Of a stretch of DNA of 11,771 bases, positions 1 to 9,243 are shown piece after piece. The notes under the pieces were generated by a model. That model was not told the origin of the DNA and searched no databases. It saw only the letters and a program-made list of their open reading frames with translations. Each line of letters opens with the position of its first letter. The first letter of the stretch is position 1. Source of the stretch: Candidatus Nanopelagicales bacterium (GTDB lineage Bacteria; Actinomycetota; Actinomycetes; S36-B12); the NCBI GenBank assembly GCA_023264215.1, contig JALQSY010000041.1, positions 1 to 11,771 of the forward strand, in the 5' to 3' direction. The position numbers and the translations under genes are program-made.

Positions 1-1517
1 GTCAGCGACGGATTGACGCCGAGGTTGGCCGTGATCGCCGACCCGTCGACGATATGCAGACCCGGGTGCCCGAATGCACGGTGATAGGCGTCGACCACAC
101 CGGTCTCTGCATCGGCACCGATGACGCAGCCGCCGACGAAGTGGGCCGTCATCACGGCGTCGAAGTTGTCGAAGGCGTTGGATCCGGCCACGCCGTCGAT
201 CTGGTCGGCGATCCGGTGCACGACCTCGTCGGAGATCGGGATGTACGACGGGGCCGGGTTGGACTCGTCCTTATTCGTCGCCAGACGCCAGCCGAAGCGG
301 CTCCGCTTGCCGGTGAGCGTGAGGGAGTTGTCGACCGGCTGCATGACGAGGGAGATCACCGCGCGCTCGCTCCACTTGCGCACGTTGACCAGGTAGGCCG
401 CGTTTGCGCGCTGACGCCAGAGCTCCTTGGTCCAGGTGCGCCACCGTGGCTCGCCCGGGCGGGGAACGGTGATGACCGATTGCAGCAGGCCCATCGAGTT
501 GGAGCCCTTGCCGTAGCGGCAGGGCTCGACATGCGTGCCGACGTCGTCGGGGAAGAAGCTCGAGGTGATCGCCACGCCGCGCGTGTAGTCCGCCTTCGGA
601 GACCTCGCCACGGCGCCGAGGATCGATTCGGAATTCGTGCGCGACAGCCTCCCGAGCATCCGCGACAGGCGCGGGAGCTTGCCCTCATCCTTCATGCGGT
701 GCAGGAGCTTCTGGGTGTTGTAGGTGCCGGCGGCCATGACGACCTGCTCAGCCGTGAAGGTCCGCGTGCGACGTGACAGGCTGCCGGTGCGCTTGGTGGT
801 GATCGTGTAGCCGCCGCCAGGACGGGGTTCGATCGAGGTCACCGTCGTGAGCGGGTGGACCACCGCTCCGGCGGACTCGGCCAAGTGCAGGTAGTTCTTG
901 GGCAGGGTGTTCTTGGCACCCCATCGGCAGCCGGTCATGCACTCTCCGCACTCGATGCACCCGGTGCGCGCAGGCCCGCGGCCACCGAAGTACGGATCCG
1001 GTGCGGTGACACCCGGTGTTCCGAAATACACGCCCACCGGGGTCATCTGGAATGTGTGACCCACGCCCATCTCGTCGGCGACGGCCTTCATCACCTCGTC
1101 GCTCGGCGTCATCGTCGGATTGGTGACGACGCCGAGCATGCGCGAGGCCTGGTCGTAGTAGGGCGCCAGCTCACCGGCCCAGTCGGTGATGTGAGCCCAC
1201 TGCTTGTCCTCGAAGAAGCGCTTGGGCGGGACGTACAGCGTGTTGGCGTAGACGAGCGAGCCCCCGCCGACACCTGCACCCGCGAGAACGACGACATCCT
1301 TGAGCACGTGGATCCGCTGGATGCCCGTGCATCCCAGGGCGGGTGCCCACAGGAAACGGCGCAGACGCCACGAGGTCTTCGGGAAGTCGGCGTCGGTGAA
1401 GCGACGTCCGGCCTCGAGCACGCCGACGCGGTAGCCCTTCTCCGAGAGTCGCAGCGCAGCGACCGAGCCACCGAATCCCGAGCCCACGACGAGGACGTCG
1501 TAGTCGAATCCCGCCAT
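1..1517 (-). CDS. GMC-family FAD oxidoreductase, cholesterol-oxidase-like (3' end beyond window)
   Basis: A flavoprotein that should oxidise an alcohol, possibly a sterol, using FAD. The 505 visible residues read without a break from an ATG at 1517 to the window edge. The FAD-binding Rossmann motif VVGSGFGG is at residues 9-16. A cysteine cluster C187-x2-C190-x2-C193-x3-C197 follows. His459 (TAHFVGG) and Asn502 (GVNPSL) match the catalytic His/Asn pair of cholesterol oxidases. Roughly 60 C-terminal residues should be missing, judging from the usual length of about 560-580. The start is supported by a strong Shine-Dalgarno sequence. The gene lies 30 bases after the aldehyde dehydrogenase stop. 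Its position two genes beyond guaB3 resembles M. tuberculosis choD, but the substrate cannot be read from sequence. No signal peptide is visible, so it is probably cytosolic or peripheral. Confidence 0.93.
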   Translation of the reverse strand, partial: MAGFDYDVLVVGSGFGGSVAALRLSEKGYRVGVLEAGRRFTDADFPKTSWRLRRFLWAPALGCTGIQRIHVLKDVVVLAGAGVGGGSLVYANTLYVPPKRFFEDKQWAHITDWAGELAPYYDQASRMLGVVTNPTMTPSDEVMKAVADEMGVGHTFQMTPVGVYFGTPGVTAPDPYFGGRGPARTGCIECGECMTGCRWGAKNTLPKNYLHLAESAGAVVHPLTTVTSIEPRPGGGYTITTKRTGSLSRRTRTFTAEQVVMAAGTYNTQKLLHRMKDEGKLPRLSRMLGRLSRTNSESILGAVARSPKADYTRGVAITSSFFPDDVGTHVEPCRYGKGSNSMGLLQSVITVPRPGEPRWRTWTKELWRQRANAAYLVNVRKWSERAVISLVMQPVDNSLTLTGKRSRFGWRLATNKDESNPAPSYIPISDEVVHRIADQIDGVAGSNAFDNFDAVMTAHFVGGCVIGADAETGVVDAYHRAFGHPGLHIVDGSAITANLGVNPSL

Positions 1518-1520
1518 AGC

Positions 1521-1530
1521 CCCTCCTCCT
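1521..1530 (-). promoter_or_regulatory. Ribosome binding site of the GMC oxidoreductase
   Basis: On the minus strand AGGAGGAGGG lies a few bases before the ATG at 1517. It is the strongest Shine-Dalgarno sequence of the left block and fixes this start. The other genes in the block have weak or no such site. Confidence 0.8.
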
Positions 1531-1544
1531 CGTCGTCTGAACCG

Positions 1545-1550
1545 AGCCTA
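1545..1550 (-). promoter_or_regulatory. Possible -10 element TAGGCT before the GMC gene
   Basis: TAGGCT (minus strand) begins with the TAG stop codon of the upstream aldehyde dehydrogenase and ends 27 bases before the GMC ATG. It fits the actinobacterial TANNNT -10 pattern. No convincing -35 was found, so it is only a candidate internal promoter; read-through from upstream is equally possible. Confidence 0.3.
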
Positions 1551-3095
1551 GAGCCGCAGCCTGCCCATCGTCCCCACCGCCGTGGCGAGGAAGCTGCCCC
1601 ATCGTCGCGCGTCCAGGCCGAGTTGGGGGCCGAACCCGAGGAGTCGCTGGGTGGCGATGGTCTGGGGCTCGGTGTAATTCAGCAGCCCGCCCTCACCATG
1701 GCGATGGCCCAGGCCGGAGTCGCCCACGCCCCCCATCGCCGCGGCGGTCGAACCCCACGAGGCGGCGTAGCCCTCGTTGACGTTCACCGACCCGGTGCGC
1801 AGTCGTCGCGCCAGCCGACGCCCGGCACGCAGGTCGCGGGTGAGGATGGAGGCATTGAGGCCGTACGTCGTGTCATTGGCACGGCGCACCGCTTCCTCGT
1901 CATCGATCACCGGGTAGACCGCGGCCACCGGACCGAAGGTCTCCTCGCGGCACAGGGTCATCGACTCTGTCACGCCCGCCAGCACGGTCGGCTCGAAGGC
2001 CAGCGGCCCGATGTCGGGACGGGCGCGTCCGCCGGCGAGGACGGTCGCTCCCTGTGCGACGGCGTCATCGACGTGGGAACGCACGCGGTCGAGGTGCGCC
2101 GGGGAGATGAGGCAGCCGATGTCGCCGTCCCAGCCGGGCCCGGAGGCGATGCGCATCGACAGCACTCGCGGGATGAAGTGCGCGAGGAACGCGTCGTAGA
2201 CAGCCGCGTTGACGTAGATCCGCTCCATGGAGATGCACAGTTGCCCGGCATTGGCGAAGCAAGCCCGCACCGCTGTCTCGGCGGCCTTCGCAGGGTCGAC
2301 ATCTGCCCTGATGATCATCGCGTTCTTGCCACCGAGTTCCAGCGTGCACTCGATGAGACGCTTCGCGCAGCGCTCCGCCACGACACGACCCGTCGCCGTG
2401 GACCCGGTGAACATGACGTGGTCGACGGCGTCGATGACCAGCGGCCCCGCGACCGGACCCTCGCCCGGGAGGATCGCCATGAGCCCATCGGGCAACCCCG
2501 CACGGAGCAATTGCTCGAGCACCCATGCGGAGACCAGGGTCGTCTGGGGGTCGGGCTTCAGCAGGACTCCGTTGCCCGCGAGCAGCGCGGGGAGGGCATC
2601 GCTGGCGGCGAGGGTGAGAGGGTAGTTCCACGGCGCGATGATGCCGACCAGCCCGACCGGCTTGCGGATCTCCTCGACACCTACGAGTAGCGGCAGTGCG
2701 CCGCGCACGTGGCGAGACTTCAGCAGGCTCGGGGCCTTGCGGGTGTAGTACTGCGCCACCACGGCGACGTCGAGCACCTCCTCCAATGCGTCGGCGCGTG
2801 CCTTGCCGACCTCCCACTGGAGCAGGTCGAGCGCCTCGTCGCGCTTGGCGATCACCAGGTCATGGAAGCGGCGCATGATGCGCACTCGGTCGCGCACCGG
2901 CCGATCCGCCCACTCGCGCTGCACCGAGCGCGCCCGAGCGGCGGCACTCGCGACGTCGTACTCGGTGGCCAGGGGCAGGCGGTAGAGGACCTCGCCGGTG
3001 AAGGGGGCGCGCACCTCCCGGGTGTCAGCGTCGGGGCCGACGGCCAGGTGGGCGATGAGGGCTGAGGCTGCCGGCGGCGCGGCGATGATGCTCAT
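1548..3095 (-). CDS. gabD2: Succinate-semialdehyde dehydrogenase, GabD2 type
   Basis: An aldehyde dehydrogenase superfamily enzyme of 515 residues. It should oxidise succinate semialdehyde to succinate with NAD(P)+, feeding GABA or related carbon into the TCA cycle. The cofactor site shows PWNYP at 155-159, Lys180 and GSTATG at 231-236. The catalytic residues are Glu253 in LELGGK and Cys287 in NAGQLCIS. Length and sequence resemble M. tuberculosis GabD2 as I recall it (about 518 residues, with the same RACFxNAGQLCIS and RRHGxxGLLxYTE stretches). The ATG start lies 9 bases after the glpD stop and has no good Shine-Dalgarno sequence. Translation may be coupled to glpD or start on a leaderless transcript. 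Substrate is inferred from the family; another aliphatic semialdehyde is possible. Confidence 0.9.
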   Translation of the reverse strand: MSIIAAPPAASALIAHLAVGPDADTREVRAPFTGEVLYRLPLATEYDVASAAARARSVQREWADRPVRDRVRIMRRFHDLVIAKRDEALDLLQWEVGKARADALEEVLDVAVVAQYYTRKAPSLLKSRHVRGALPLLVGVEEIRKPVGLVGIIAPWNYPLTLAASDALPALLAGNGVLLKPDPQTTLVSAWVLEQLLRAGLPDGLMAILPGEGPVAGPLVIDAVDHVMFTGSTATGRVVAERCAKRLIECTLELGGKNAMIIRADVDPAKAAETAVRACFANAGQLCISMERIYVNAAVYDAFLAHFIPRVLSMRIASGPGWDGDIGCLISPAHLDRVRSHVDDAVAQGATVLAGGRARPDIGPLAFEPTVLAGVTESMTLCREETFGPVAAVYPVIDDEEAVRRANDTTYGLNASILTRDLRAGRRLARRLRTGSVNVNEGYAASWGSTAAAMGGVGDSGLGHRHGEGGLLNYTEPQTIATQRLLGFGPQLGLDARRWGSFLATAVGTMGRLRL

Positions 3096-3101
3096 GGGGC
3101 G

Positions 3102-3107
3102 AGCCTA
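3102..3107 (-). promoter_or_regulatory. Possible leaderless -10 element TAGGCT before gabD2
   Basis: TAGGCT on the minus strand overlaps the glpD TAG stop codon and ends 6 bases before the gabD2 ATG. That spacing would put the transcription start at or next to the start codon. A weak -35 (TCGCCA, 16-base spacer) can be proposed. Absence of a Shine-Dalgarno sequence agrees with a leaderless start. Confidence 0.4.
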
Positions 3108-4760
3108 CGCGCGTACGAGCGGATGGCGATCGGAGTAGGTCGCAATCTCCTCGGCCATGCGGGCGCCATCCCAGCCGAGCAGCGGGGCGACCAGGGGTGC
3201 GACCGCTGCCGCTGCCGCGCGGCCCGCGTCCGGGGACTCGGCGGTGAGCCGCAGGCGGCGGACCAGCACGTCCTCCAGGTCGAGCGCGCCCTGGTGGGTG
3301 ACCGCCACGACAGCCTCCGCGGCGATGTGACGGCCCTCGGGCGGCAGCGGCTGCCGCATCGCGGGATCGGCCGAGATGACATCGAACACCTCGCTGACGC
3401 GCGATCCGTGACGACGCAGCAGACGCTCGACTGTCGTCACCGGCAGGTCCCACCTATCCGCCAGACTCGCGCGATCAGCCCACAGGTCGGCGAAGCCCAC
3501 GGCACCGACGAGAGGGATCTCGGCGGTGGTGCTAGCCAAAATCGCCTCGTCGTCGAGTTCGGCCACCGCAGCATCGACAGCATCGGCCGCCATGACGCGG
3601 TACGTCGTGTACTTGCCTCCCGCGATGGAGATGAGCCCGGGGGCCGGATGGAAGATCACGTGCTCGCGGGACACCTGCGTCGTGGCCTCGGCGGACTCCT
3701 CCGCCACCAGTGGCCGGTAGCCGGCGTACGTCGCGATGACATCCTCGCGGCGCAGCGGACGGGCGAGCCACCTGTTGGCTTGTCCGAGCAGGTAGGCGAT
3801 CTCGTCCTCGGTGGCCACCGGATCAGCGAGGCTCTCATCCGCCTCGCGAGGGGTATCGGTGGTGCCGACGATCCAGTCGCCTCCCCAAGGGAGCAGGAAG
3901 AGCACGCTCGCGGCCGTGCGGGCGATGATCGCGGTCGTGGACCGGATGGCATCCCCGCGGACGACGAGATGAACGCCGCGGCTCTGCTGCACGCGATCAG
4001 GTGCCGTCGGATCGACCATGTGGAGGACCTCGTCCGTCCAGACTCCGGCTGCGGCGATGACGACCCGCGATCGGATCGTGTAGTCCTCCCCCGTGATCTC
4101 ATCATGCGCGTTGACCCCCGTCACCCGGCCATCGGTGTCGATCACCAGCGACTCCGCGCGGGTACGGGTGAGGATGCGTGCACCGAAGGAGGCTGCGGTG
4201 CGGGCGACCGCGACCGTGTGCCGAGCGTCATCGATCTGCGCATCATGGAATCGCACGGCGCCGGCGATCTCCCCGGCATCGAGATCGGGTGCGAGTTCCT
4301 TGGCCTCGTCGACGTTCAGGCTCTTGGGCCGGGGCATCGTGCCCCCGTAGCTGCCGATGCGGCTGAGGACGTCGTACAGCCGGACTCCGGATGCGACGTA
4401 GGGCCGCTCCCACTTGCGCCCGACCGGGAAGAGGAAGGGCACCGGGCGCACCAGATGGGGCGCGAGGCGATCGAGAAGCAGGCCTCGCTCGGTCAGTGCC
4501 TCGTGCACCAGGGAGAACTCGCGCTGCTCGAGGTAGCGCAGGCCGCCGTGGGCCAGGCGGGACGAGCGAGATGAGGTGCCAGCGGCGAGGTCGCTCTGCT
4601 CGATCAGCACCACGGACAGGCCCCGGGCAGCGGCGTCGAGCGCCGCGCCGCAACCGACGACGCCGCCTCCGATGACGACGACGTCAGCACGATGCTCGCG
4701 CGCTACCGCGATCGCCTCAGCGCGCGATGCGTGGTTCAGGCGGTCATCAGCCTCGGTCAC
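3105..4760 (-). CDS. glpD: Aerobic glycerol-3-phosphate dehydrogenase (FAD)
   Basis: A membrane-associated flavoenzyme of 551 residues that oxidises sn-glycerol-3-phosphate to dihydroxyacetone phosphate and passes electrons to quinone. The FAD Rossmann motif VVVIGGGVVGCG starts at residue 27, with the ribose-binding Glu at 54. The family signature GTSSRSSRLAHGGLRYLE is at 61-78, YAGYRPL at 345-351 and GGKYTTYRVMA at 381-391. The C-terminal helical domain runs from about 400 to 540. The start is GTG: a stop codon lies in frame upstream and no in-frame ATG follows before the Rossmann motif. It lies 67 bases after guaB3 and 9 bases before gabD2. No glycerol kinase or facilitator gene is nearby in the window. 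Confidence 0.95.
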   Translation of the reverse strand: MTEADDRLNHASRAEAIAVAREHRADVVVIGGGVVGCGAALDAAARGLSVVLIEQSDLAAGTSSRSSRLAHGGLRYLEQREFSLVHEALTERGLLLDRLAPHLVRPVPFLFPVGRKWERPYVASGVRLYDVLSRIGSYGGTMPRPKSLNVDEAKELAPDLDAGEIAGAVRFHDAQIDDARHTVAVARTAASFGARILTRTRAESLVIDTDGRVTGVNAHDEITGEDYTIRSRVVIAAAGVWTDEVLHMVDPTAPDRVQQSRGVHLVVRGDAIRSTTAIIARTAASVLFLLPWGGDWIVGTTDTPREADESLADPVATEDEIAYLLGQANRWLARPLRREDVIATYAGYRPLVAEESAEATTQVSREHVIFHPAPGLISIAGGKYTTYRVMAADAVDAAVAELDDEAILASTTAEIPLVGAVGFADLWADRASLADRWDLPVTTVERLLRRHGSRVSEVFDVISADPAMRQPLPPEGRHIAAEAVVAVTHQGALDLEDVLVRRLRLTAESPDAGRAAAAAVAPLVAPLLGWDGARMAEEIATYSDRHPLVRA

Positions 4761-4766
4761 GAGACC

Positions 4767-4772
4767 ATTATC
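4767..4772 (-). promoter_or_regulatory. Possible leaderless -10 element GATAAT before glpD
   Basis: GATAAT on the minus strand matches the TATAAT consensus at five of six positions and ends exactly 6 bases before the GTG start of glpD. A GGAGG lies 11 bases before the GTG, which is long for a ribosome binding site and overlaps the hexamer region. This is the best single-hexamer match in the left block and suggests glpD has its own promoter. The -35 region is weak. Confidence 0.45.
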
Positions 4773-4802
4773 CTCCCCCGACTCGGTGATTCACGACGAG
4801 TG

Positions 4803-4835
4803 CGCACTGAGCGCAAGCCGTCCGACCTCAGTGCG
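4803..4835 (-). promoter_or_regulatory. Inverted repeat spanning the guaB3 stop codon
   Basis: CGCACTGAG at 4803-4811 and CTCAGTGCG at 4827-4835 are perfect 9-bp inverted arms around a 15-base loop. The guaB3 stop codon lies in the right arm. The palindrome AGTGCGCACT (4799-4808) overlaps the left arm. There is no run of U after the hairpin, so it is not a classical terminator. It could act as an attenuator, mRNA-processing site or operator between the guaB pair and glpD. Confidence 0.4.
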
Positions 4836-5943
4836 GGTCCAGCACCACGTCGATCCGCTGGAATTCCTTCAGGTCGCTGTAGCCCGTGGTGGCCATCGCC
4901 TTGCGCAACGCCCCGATGACATTGGCCGAGCCGTCCGAATGCGTCGATGGGCCGCAGAGGATCTGCTCGAACGTCCCGACGACCCCGAGGTCCTTGCGCT
5001 CGCCCCTCGGGAGTCGCGGGTGCCACGCCTCGGCGCCCCAGTGGATGCCCGCGCCCGGGGCATCGCTCGCGCGGGCGAGGAGCGAGCCGATCATGGCAGC
5101 GTCAGCCCCGCAGGCGATCGCCTTGACCAGCGCGCCGGACGAGCCGACCGACCCGTCCGCGATGACATGCACGTAGCGTCCACCCGACTCATCGAGGTAG
5201 TCCCGTCGAGCAGCGGCAACGTCGGCGATCGCACTCGCCATCGGCACCCGGATCCCCAGGACATCCGATGTCGTGTGCGCTGCGCCGCCGCCGAATCCGA
5301 CCAGGACGCCAGCGGCGCCCGTGCGCATGAGATGCAGTGCTGCCTGGTACGTCGCACAGCCGCCGACGATGACCGGCACCTCGAGGTCGTAGATGAATGT
5401 CTTGAGATTGAGCGGTGCACCGTCGGAGGAGACGTGCTCGGCCGAGACCGTCGTACCGCGGATCACGAGGATGTCGATCCCCGCGGCGACAGCGACAGGG
5501 GCCAGCCGGGACGCGCCCTGGGGCGACACTCCGACCGTGACGGTCGTCCCGGCACCGCGCAGTTGCGCGATGCGGTCGCGGACCAGGTCGTCATCGACCG
5601 GCGCATCGGCGTAGAGCCGCTGCAGCAAGGCGGTCGCCTCGTGCTCGGGGGTCCGCCGGACCTGCTCGAGCACTGGGAGGGGATCGGCGTAGCGCGTCCA
5701 GAGGCCTTCGAGATTCAAGGCGGCGGGGATGCCGAGGCGTCCGAGCTCCGCAGCGCTCTCCGGCGACACGACGGAGTCCATCGGCGCCGCCATGATCGGT
5801 GCCTCGAATCGGTAGGCGTCGATCTGCCACGCGGTGGACACCTCATCCGCATCCCGGGTGCGCCGGCTCGGCGCGATCGCGACCTCGTCCAGGGAATACG
5901 CGATGCGACCGCGCTTGCCACGCCCGATCTCGATCTCAGCCAC
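4828..5943 (-). CDS. guaB3: GuaB3-family IMP dehydrogenase-related protein
   Basis: A TIM-barrel protein of 371 residues of the IMP dehydrogenase/GMP reductase superfamily, without CBS domains. The family N-terminus is clear: YSLDEVAIAPSRRTR at 16-30 and STAWQIDAYRFEAP at 36-49. The phosphate-binding Asp is in IADGSVGSSG (261-270), matching [10 protein letters not shown] of the neighbouring GuaB. The position of the IMPDH catalytic cysteine (GSxCTTR) reads GAAHTTS at 220-226, so His223 replaces Cys. This is the family pattern as I know it from the M. tuberculosis homologue, so it is not a local mutation. The GTG start lies 7 bases after the guaB stop. The molecular role of actinobacterial GuaB3 is not settled; purine-nucleotide binding or regulation is inferred. 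Confidence 0.92.
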   Translation of the reverse strand: MAEIEIGRGKRGRIAYSLDEVAIAPSRRTRDADEVSTAWQIDAYRFEAPIMAAPMDSVVSPESAAELGRLGIPAALNLEGLWTRYADPLPVLEQVRRTPEHEATALLQRLYADAPVDDDLVRDRIAQLRGAGTTVTVGVSPQGASRLAPVAVAAGIDILVIRGTTVSAEHVSSDGAPLNLKTFIYDLEVPVIVGGCATYQAALHLMRTGAAGVLVGFGGGAAHTTSDVLGIRVPMASAIADVAAARRDYLDESGGRYVHVIADGSVGSSGALVKAIACGADAAMIGSLLARASDAPGAGIHWGAEAWHPRLPRGERKDLGVVGTFEQILCGPSTHSDGSANVIGALRKAMATTGYSDLKEFQRIDVVLDPH

Positions 5944-5950
5944 GACTGTC

Positions 5951-7459
<1,509 letters not shown>

Positions 7460-7462
<3 letters not shown>

Positions 7463-8239
7463 CTCGCTCGTGAGAGGGCGGTCCGACGCCCGCAGCCGCT
7501 GCACGCCCGGATGGGACCGCCAGGTGTCCACGAGCCGGGGCGGCAGGCCCTGCTCGATCACATGGGTCGCTCGTGCACCAGCGGCCCACGCGTGCTCCGC
7601 CCAGGCGCCGGAACGCTCATCCGCATGGTCGGCGACGACGAGGGCCAGGGGCCACACGAGCGTGTGCCACCCGCGGACGGTCACCAGATCGAGCACCGCG
7701 TCCATCCCGGCCAGGTCCCCGCTCGTGGCGCAGGCCACGATGAGCGACTTCGCGTGGTGGCGATCGGATCGGCCCGAGCTCGTGAGCACCGCCCTGCGCG
7801 CATGCTCGCGCGCCATGGTCCGGTCGCCGGTCAGCATGGCGATCTCCGCCCCGACCCAGTGCCAGCGCGTCCTGGTGCGCCAGTCGCGAGCGACCCTCGC
7901 GGCCTCAACATGCCAGGAGACGGCCGGGTCGACGTCACCCATGGCGACGCAGTCAGCTGCGAGCCCGACGAGGGCGTCGGCACTGCTCTCGTCGTCGACG
8001 GCGCAGTCCGCCGCACGCTGGTCGAGTGCGATCGAAGGGGCTCCCACCTGCCGCAGGTGGCTCGCCCGCGTCGACAGCGCGAGCGAGGACCACCGATCGA
8101 CCCGCTCTCCGATCGCGACGGCGTGCTGCTCGGCTTCGGCGTACGACCCCTGCGCGCCGAGGTCCACCGCGTGCTGCCAGAGGGCAGCGGAGTCGGGCTG
8201 CGTCACATCGACTGCCGACGCGTCATGCGCCGGCAGCAC
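7460..8239 (-). CDS. Hypothetical helical-repeat (TPR-like) protein between regulator and guaB
   Basis: I do not recognise this protein. About 259 residues from a GTG at 8239, or 248 from a GTG at 8206; neither start has a good ribosome binding site. The reading frame stays open upstream to 8452 but there runs antisense-like through the regulator's frame and becomes Arg/Ser/Cys-rich, so the longer version is rejected. The sequence is Ala-rich and helical, with repeated pairs of helices such as WQHAVDLGAQGSYAEAEQHA and WHWVGAEIAMLTGDRTMAREHA, which look TPR-like. RSDRHHAKSLIVACATSGD is a conspicuous basic segment. There is no signal peptide or membrane helix. It overlaps or abuts the regulator gene and precedes guaB by 9 bases. 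M. tuberculosis has an uncharacterised gene (Rv3415c) next to whiB3 that may be the counterpart. Confidence 0.7.
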
Positions 8240-9185
8240 GCGACAGCAACGTGATGGCCTCGGAGAGGTCCGAGACCCGCTGGCCGCGCGGGGTCTCCCC
8301 GGGCCACCAGCCGGGACCACCGAGGAGCACCAGGGGCTCGGGCCGCAGATCGGGGAGGTCGATGAGCGCACCGGGGTCGCCGGTCTCACGCGTCTGCGAC
8401 CACACGAGCACCGCGCCCGGACCCGTGCGGCGCATCGCCTGGCCGAGTGCATCGGCAGGAGTGCGCGCGCCCATCATGCGGATCGCGACGTGCCTCTCGG
8501 CCAGTCCAGCCGCGAGGGCCCACATCGGTAGGACGTGGAGCTCGCCCGGGGCCGCCGCGAGGATGACGGACGCGGGCGAGGTCGCCGGCGCTTTGCTGAC
8601 GCGCTCGCTGAACTCGGCCTGGATCGCCTCCGAGAGCACGTGCTCGACGTCGATACCGCGACCCGACTGCTCCCACTTCTGGCCGATGCCGACCAGGACA
8701 GGCGCCACGAGGTGATCCCAGGCCCACACGACGCCGCGACGGTCGAGGGTCTCCCCCACGATGCTCCGACACGAATCGGCGTCCAGCGCCACCGCGGCGC
8801 GCGCGAGCCCCCGCGCATTCGGCGTACCGCCCGGGATGGCGACGACGTGACCGCCGCCCTGGCGTGCGGCCGTGTCGATCTCGGGCCCCGTGCCCTCGCC
8901 GCCGGAGAAGGGGGCCAGATCGGTTTCCTGCGACACGCGCGCGGCTTCCGCCGGCGGGACGCCCGACAGCACCAGGCGACGCATGCTCTCCAAGCGGGCG
9001 ATGTCCGAGGGGGTGTACCTGCGATGCGACCCCGCCGAGTGCTGGCTCGGGCCGAGGCCGTAGCGCCGGTCCCACGTCCGAAGCGTCGCGGGGGCGACTC
9101 CCAGCCGCCGGGCCACGGCGGCCACGGTCAGGCCAGGAACCGGCCCCGAAGCGGGGGCCGAGGTCTGATCAGGCCCCGTGGACAT
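8223..9185 (-). CDS. MerR-family regulator with a B12-binding-like C-terminal half
   Basis: A DNA-binding regulator of 320 residues. The MerR winged helix-turn-helix is at residues 19-84 (LTVAAVARRLGVAPATLRTWDRRYGL, then SHRRYTPSD). A poorly conserved linker follows to about 125. The middle part resembles the four-helix cap of CarH/LitR-type B12 photoreceptors and contains Trp171-x9-Glu181-His182. The last part is Rossmann-like, with GELHVLP at 214-220; His217 matches the cobalt-ligand His, but the usual Gly three residues on is Pro. The ATG at 9185 has GGAG 9 bases upstream. An in-frame extension to 9344 is rejected because it runs through the intergenic inverted repeat and is low in complexity. 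It is divergent from whiB. Cobalamin or light sensing is inference. Confidence 0.85.
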   Translation of the reverse strand: MSTGPDQTSAPASGPVPGLTVAAVARRLGVAPATLRTWDRRYGLGPSQHSAGSHRRYTPSDIARLESMRRLVLSGVPPAEAARVSQETDLAPFSGGEGTGPEIDTAARQGGGHVVAIPGGTPNARGLARAAVALDADSCRSIVGETLDRRGVVWAWDHLVAPVLVGIGQKWEQSGRGIDVEHVLSEAIQAEFSERVSKAPATSPASVILAAAPGELHVLPMWALAAGLAERHVAIRMMGARTPADALGQAMRRTGPGAVLVWSQTRETGDPGALIDLPDLRPEPLVLLGGPGWWPGETPRGQRVSDLSEAITLLSRAAGA

Positions 9186-9243
9186 AACGCCATTCTCCGC
9201 CTCATCCCGGCAAGCGCATCCTGAGCGTCCGGCCACCGGCGTC

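Noticed and set aside
1..1517. Possible frameshift or pseudogene in the GMC oxidoreductase, because several short minus-strand frames overlap it.
   Set aside because: Translating from 1517 to the window edge gives one unbroken frame with intact FAD, Cys-cluster and His/Asn motifs; the short frames are shadows.
855..2690. A 611-codon open frame on the plus strand, opposite the GMC and aldehyde dehydrogenase genes.
   Set aside because: Same reason: composition typical of antisense frames, and it spans the junction of two well-supported minus-strand genes.
3123..4574. A 483-codon open frame on the plus strand, opposite glpD.
   Set aside because: Antisense mirror of a gene with clear FAD-dependent glycerol-3-phosphate dehydrogenase signatures.
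4762..4769. A tiny ATG-started leader frame (M-V-S-stop) overlapping the glpD GTG start.
   Set aside because: Only three codons, with its ATG 3 bases from the GGAGG; more simply explained by the GATAAT promoter hexamer creating an incidental ATG.
8240..8452. N-terminal extension of the hypothetical helical protein to 8452.
   Set aside because: The added part is Arg/Ser/Cys-rich and lies wholly inside the regulator's better-supported frame.
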